Source: Pseudolabrys sp. (GTDB taxonomy: Bacteria; Pseudomonadota; Alphaproteobacteria; Rhizobiales; Xanthobacteraceae). From it: a stretch of DNA of 64,000 nt. The first letter of the stretch is position 1, and every line of letters starts with the position of its first letter. Under the pieces are notes generated by a model. That model saw nothing but the letters and a program-made list of their open reading frames with translations. It was not told the origin of the DNA and ran no database searches. The stretch spans positions 1 to 64,000 of the forward strand of contig JALHNV010000002.1 of NCBI GenBank assembly GCA_022843325.1. Reading direction: 5' to 3'. Below are positions 63,232 through 64,000 of the stretch, one piece after another. Position numbers and translations under genes: made by a program.

Positions 63232-64000
63232 GTGGGTGTGAACACTCACGGCAGCGACGTCAGGAACACCCGCGTGCGAAAGCCAAAGTCTTCCGGCAAG
63301 CCGTCGCGTTCGAAGGCAAAGCGTCTCGTCCTGCCCGGCAAGAGCGCGCGTCTGGTCGTTATCGGCGCAACGCCTCTGGTGGCGGAGACGCCGGAGAGCC
63401 TGCTCGACGACGACACCACGCCGACCGAGAAGCTTTTCATTCGCAATAACGGCAAGGTGCCGGCGCGGACGCGTCAGCCCGACAACTGGATGCTGACGGT
63501 CGATGGCGAAGTGCACCAGCCGCTCACGATTTCGCTCGGCGACCTGAAGGCACGGTTCAAACCGGTGACGCGTCGCCTGCTGCTCGAATGCGGCGGTAAT
63601 GGCCGATCGTTTCAATCGCCGCCCGCCGAAGGCGTGCCATGGACCAATGGCGGTGCCGGCTGTCCGGAATGGACAGGCGTCCGGGTCGCTGACGTGTTGA
63701 AGGCGGCGCGACTCAAGCCGGGTGCGGTGTTCAGCGGCCACTACGGCGCCGATCCGTCACTCGATGGCACCGTCGGCGCGGCGATGTCGCGCGGCGTGCC
63801 GATCGCCAAGCTGATGGACGAGAGCAACCTGATCGCCTTCGCCATCAACGGCGAGCCGCTGCCGCTGCTGCACGGCTTTCCGGTGCGGCTGGTGATCCCG
63901 GGCTGGCCATCGTCGGTATCGACCAAGTGGCTGACGCGGATCTGGATTCGCGATCGCTATCACGATGGCGCCGGCATGGGCGGCTTCTCGTATCGCGTCC
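63232..64000 (+). CDS. Second sulfite-oxidase-family molybdoenzyme (partial, runs off window)
   Basis: About 256 codons are visible. The sequence is a paralogue of the upstream sorA-like protein: LVVIGATPLVAETPESLLDDDTTPTEKLFIRNNG, then LLLECGGNGRSFQSPPAEG with the molybdenum-ligand cysteine, and GGAGCPEWTGVRVADVLKAA. Unlike its neighbour, the visible N-terminus (about 45 basic residues, rich in Lys/Ser/Arg) has no twin-arginine or Sec signal. The start is uncertain: TTG 63226, GTG 63232, 63238 and 63274 are all in frame; GAGGG at 63211 best suits the first two. It begins about 40-45 bases after the cytochrome gene, so is probably in the same operon. Confidence 0.85.
   Translation, partial: MGVNTHGSDVRNTRVRKPKSSGKPSRSKAKRLVLPGKSARLVVIGATPLVAETPESLLDDDTTPTEKLFIRNNGKVPARTRQPDNWMLTVDGEVHQPLTISLGDLKARFKPVTRRLLLECGGNGRSFQSPPAEGVPWTNGGAGCPEWTGVRVADVLKAARLKPGAVFSGHYGADPSLDGTVGAAMSRGVPIAKLMDESNLIAFAINGEPLPLLHGFPVRLVIPGWPSSVSTKWLTRIWIRDRYHDGAGMGGFSYRV

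Overview
The window is GC-rich (roughly 65%) chromosomal DNA from an alphaproteobacterium of the order Hyphomicrobiales (Rhizobiales), most like Bradyrhizobium or Xanthobacteraceae relatives. The evidence is the rimP-nusA-ylxR-infB operon, the fur/plsC/miaB/phoH/ybeY/corC/lnt/HTH/metK/trmB order, an ethylmalonyl-CoA-pathway type mesaconyl-CoA hydratase, EcfG-type stress promoters and several families of REP-like palindromes. I see no insertion sequence, prophage, CRISPR array, rRNA or tRNA gene. Most of the window is housekeeping DNA.

Layout. 1-3.7 kb: infB (partial), ylxR, nusA, rimP, read leftward behind a terminator-like leader hairpin. 4-5 kb: a DUF2336 protein. 5.1-20.2 kb: a long leftward block: trmB, metK, an HTH regulator, lnt, corC-like, ybeY, phoH-like, miaB, plsC, fur/mur, rimI, tsaB, nfu, usp, trpS, murJ. 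20.3-23.9 kb: rightward PfkB kinase, a membrane-anchored coiled-coil protein, a secreted metallo-beta-lactamase-fold protein and a small stress-promoter gene. 23.9-28.1 kb: a TRAP transporter divergent from an alpha/beta hydrolase. 28.1-37.2 kb: small envelope proteins, gyrB, recF, a GNAT enzyme, typA and an M50-CBS protease. 37.3-38.8 kb: phhB, a gene-free but strongly structured 0.8 kb stretch, and a DUF1232 gene. 38.8-47.4 kb: an oxidoreductase, an IalB-like protein, rlmN, a PAP2 phosphatase, a Bug-type binding protein, an MltB-type transglycosylase, argG and a lipoprotein. 47.4-53.9 kb: an M48 lipoprotein protease, a general-stress flavin-fold protein, sdhCDAB and a LysR regulator. 54-59.9 kb: mesaconyl-CoA hydratase, an MXKDX-repeat protein, a cytochrome b/molybdoenzyme pair, NDH-2 and leuB. 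60.1-64 kb: an ECF sigma/anti-sigma pair followed by a sulfite dehydrogenase (sorA-like), its cytochrome c, and a second sulfite-oxidase-family gene that runs off the window.

How parts work together. Three separate intergenic sites match GGAAC-N16-CGTT, the motif of the PhyR-NepR-EcfG general stress sigma factor. Each is correctly oriented 30-95 bases upstream of a small gene. A fourth, related site (GGAAT-N17-CGTT) lies between the anti-sigma gene and sorA, suggesting a sulfite-responsive ECF module. Three molybdopterin enzymes of the sulfite-oxidase fold within 8 kb suggest periplasmic sulfur-oxyanion or methionine-sulfoxide type redox chemistry feeding cytochromes.

The least explained item is the 37.6-38.4 kb stretch. 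It contains a 10-bp helix that encloses three perfect hairpins, further hairpins around it, and a sigma-70-like promoter pointing into it. It is my best candidate for an undescribed structured RNA or repeat element.
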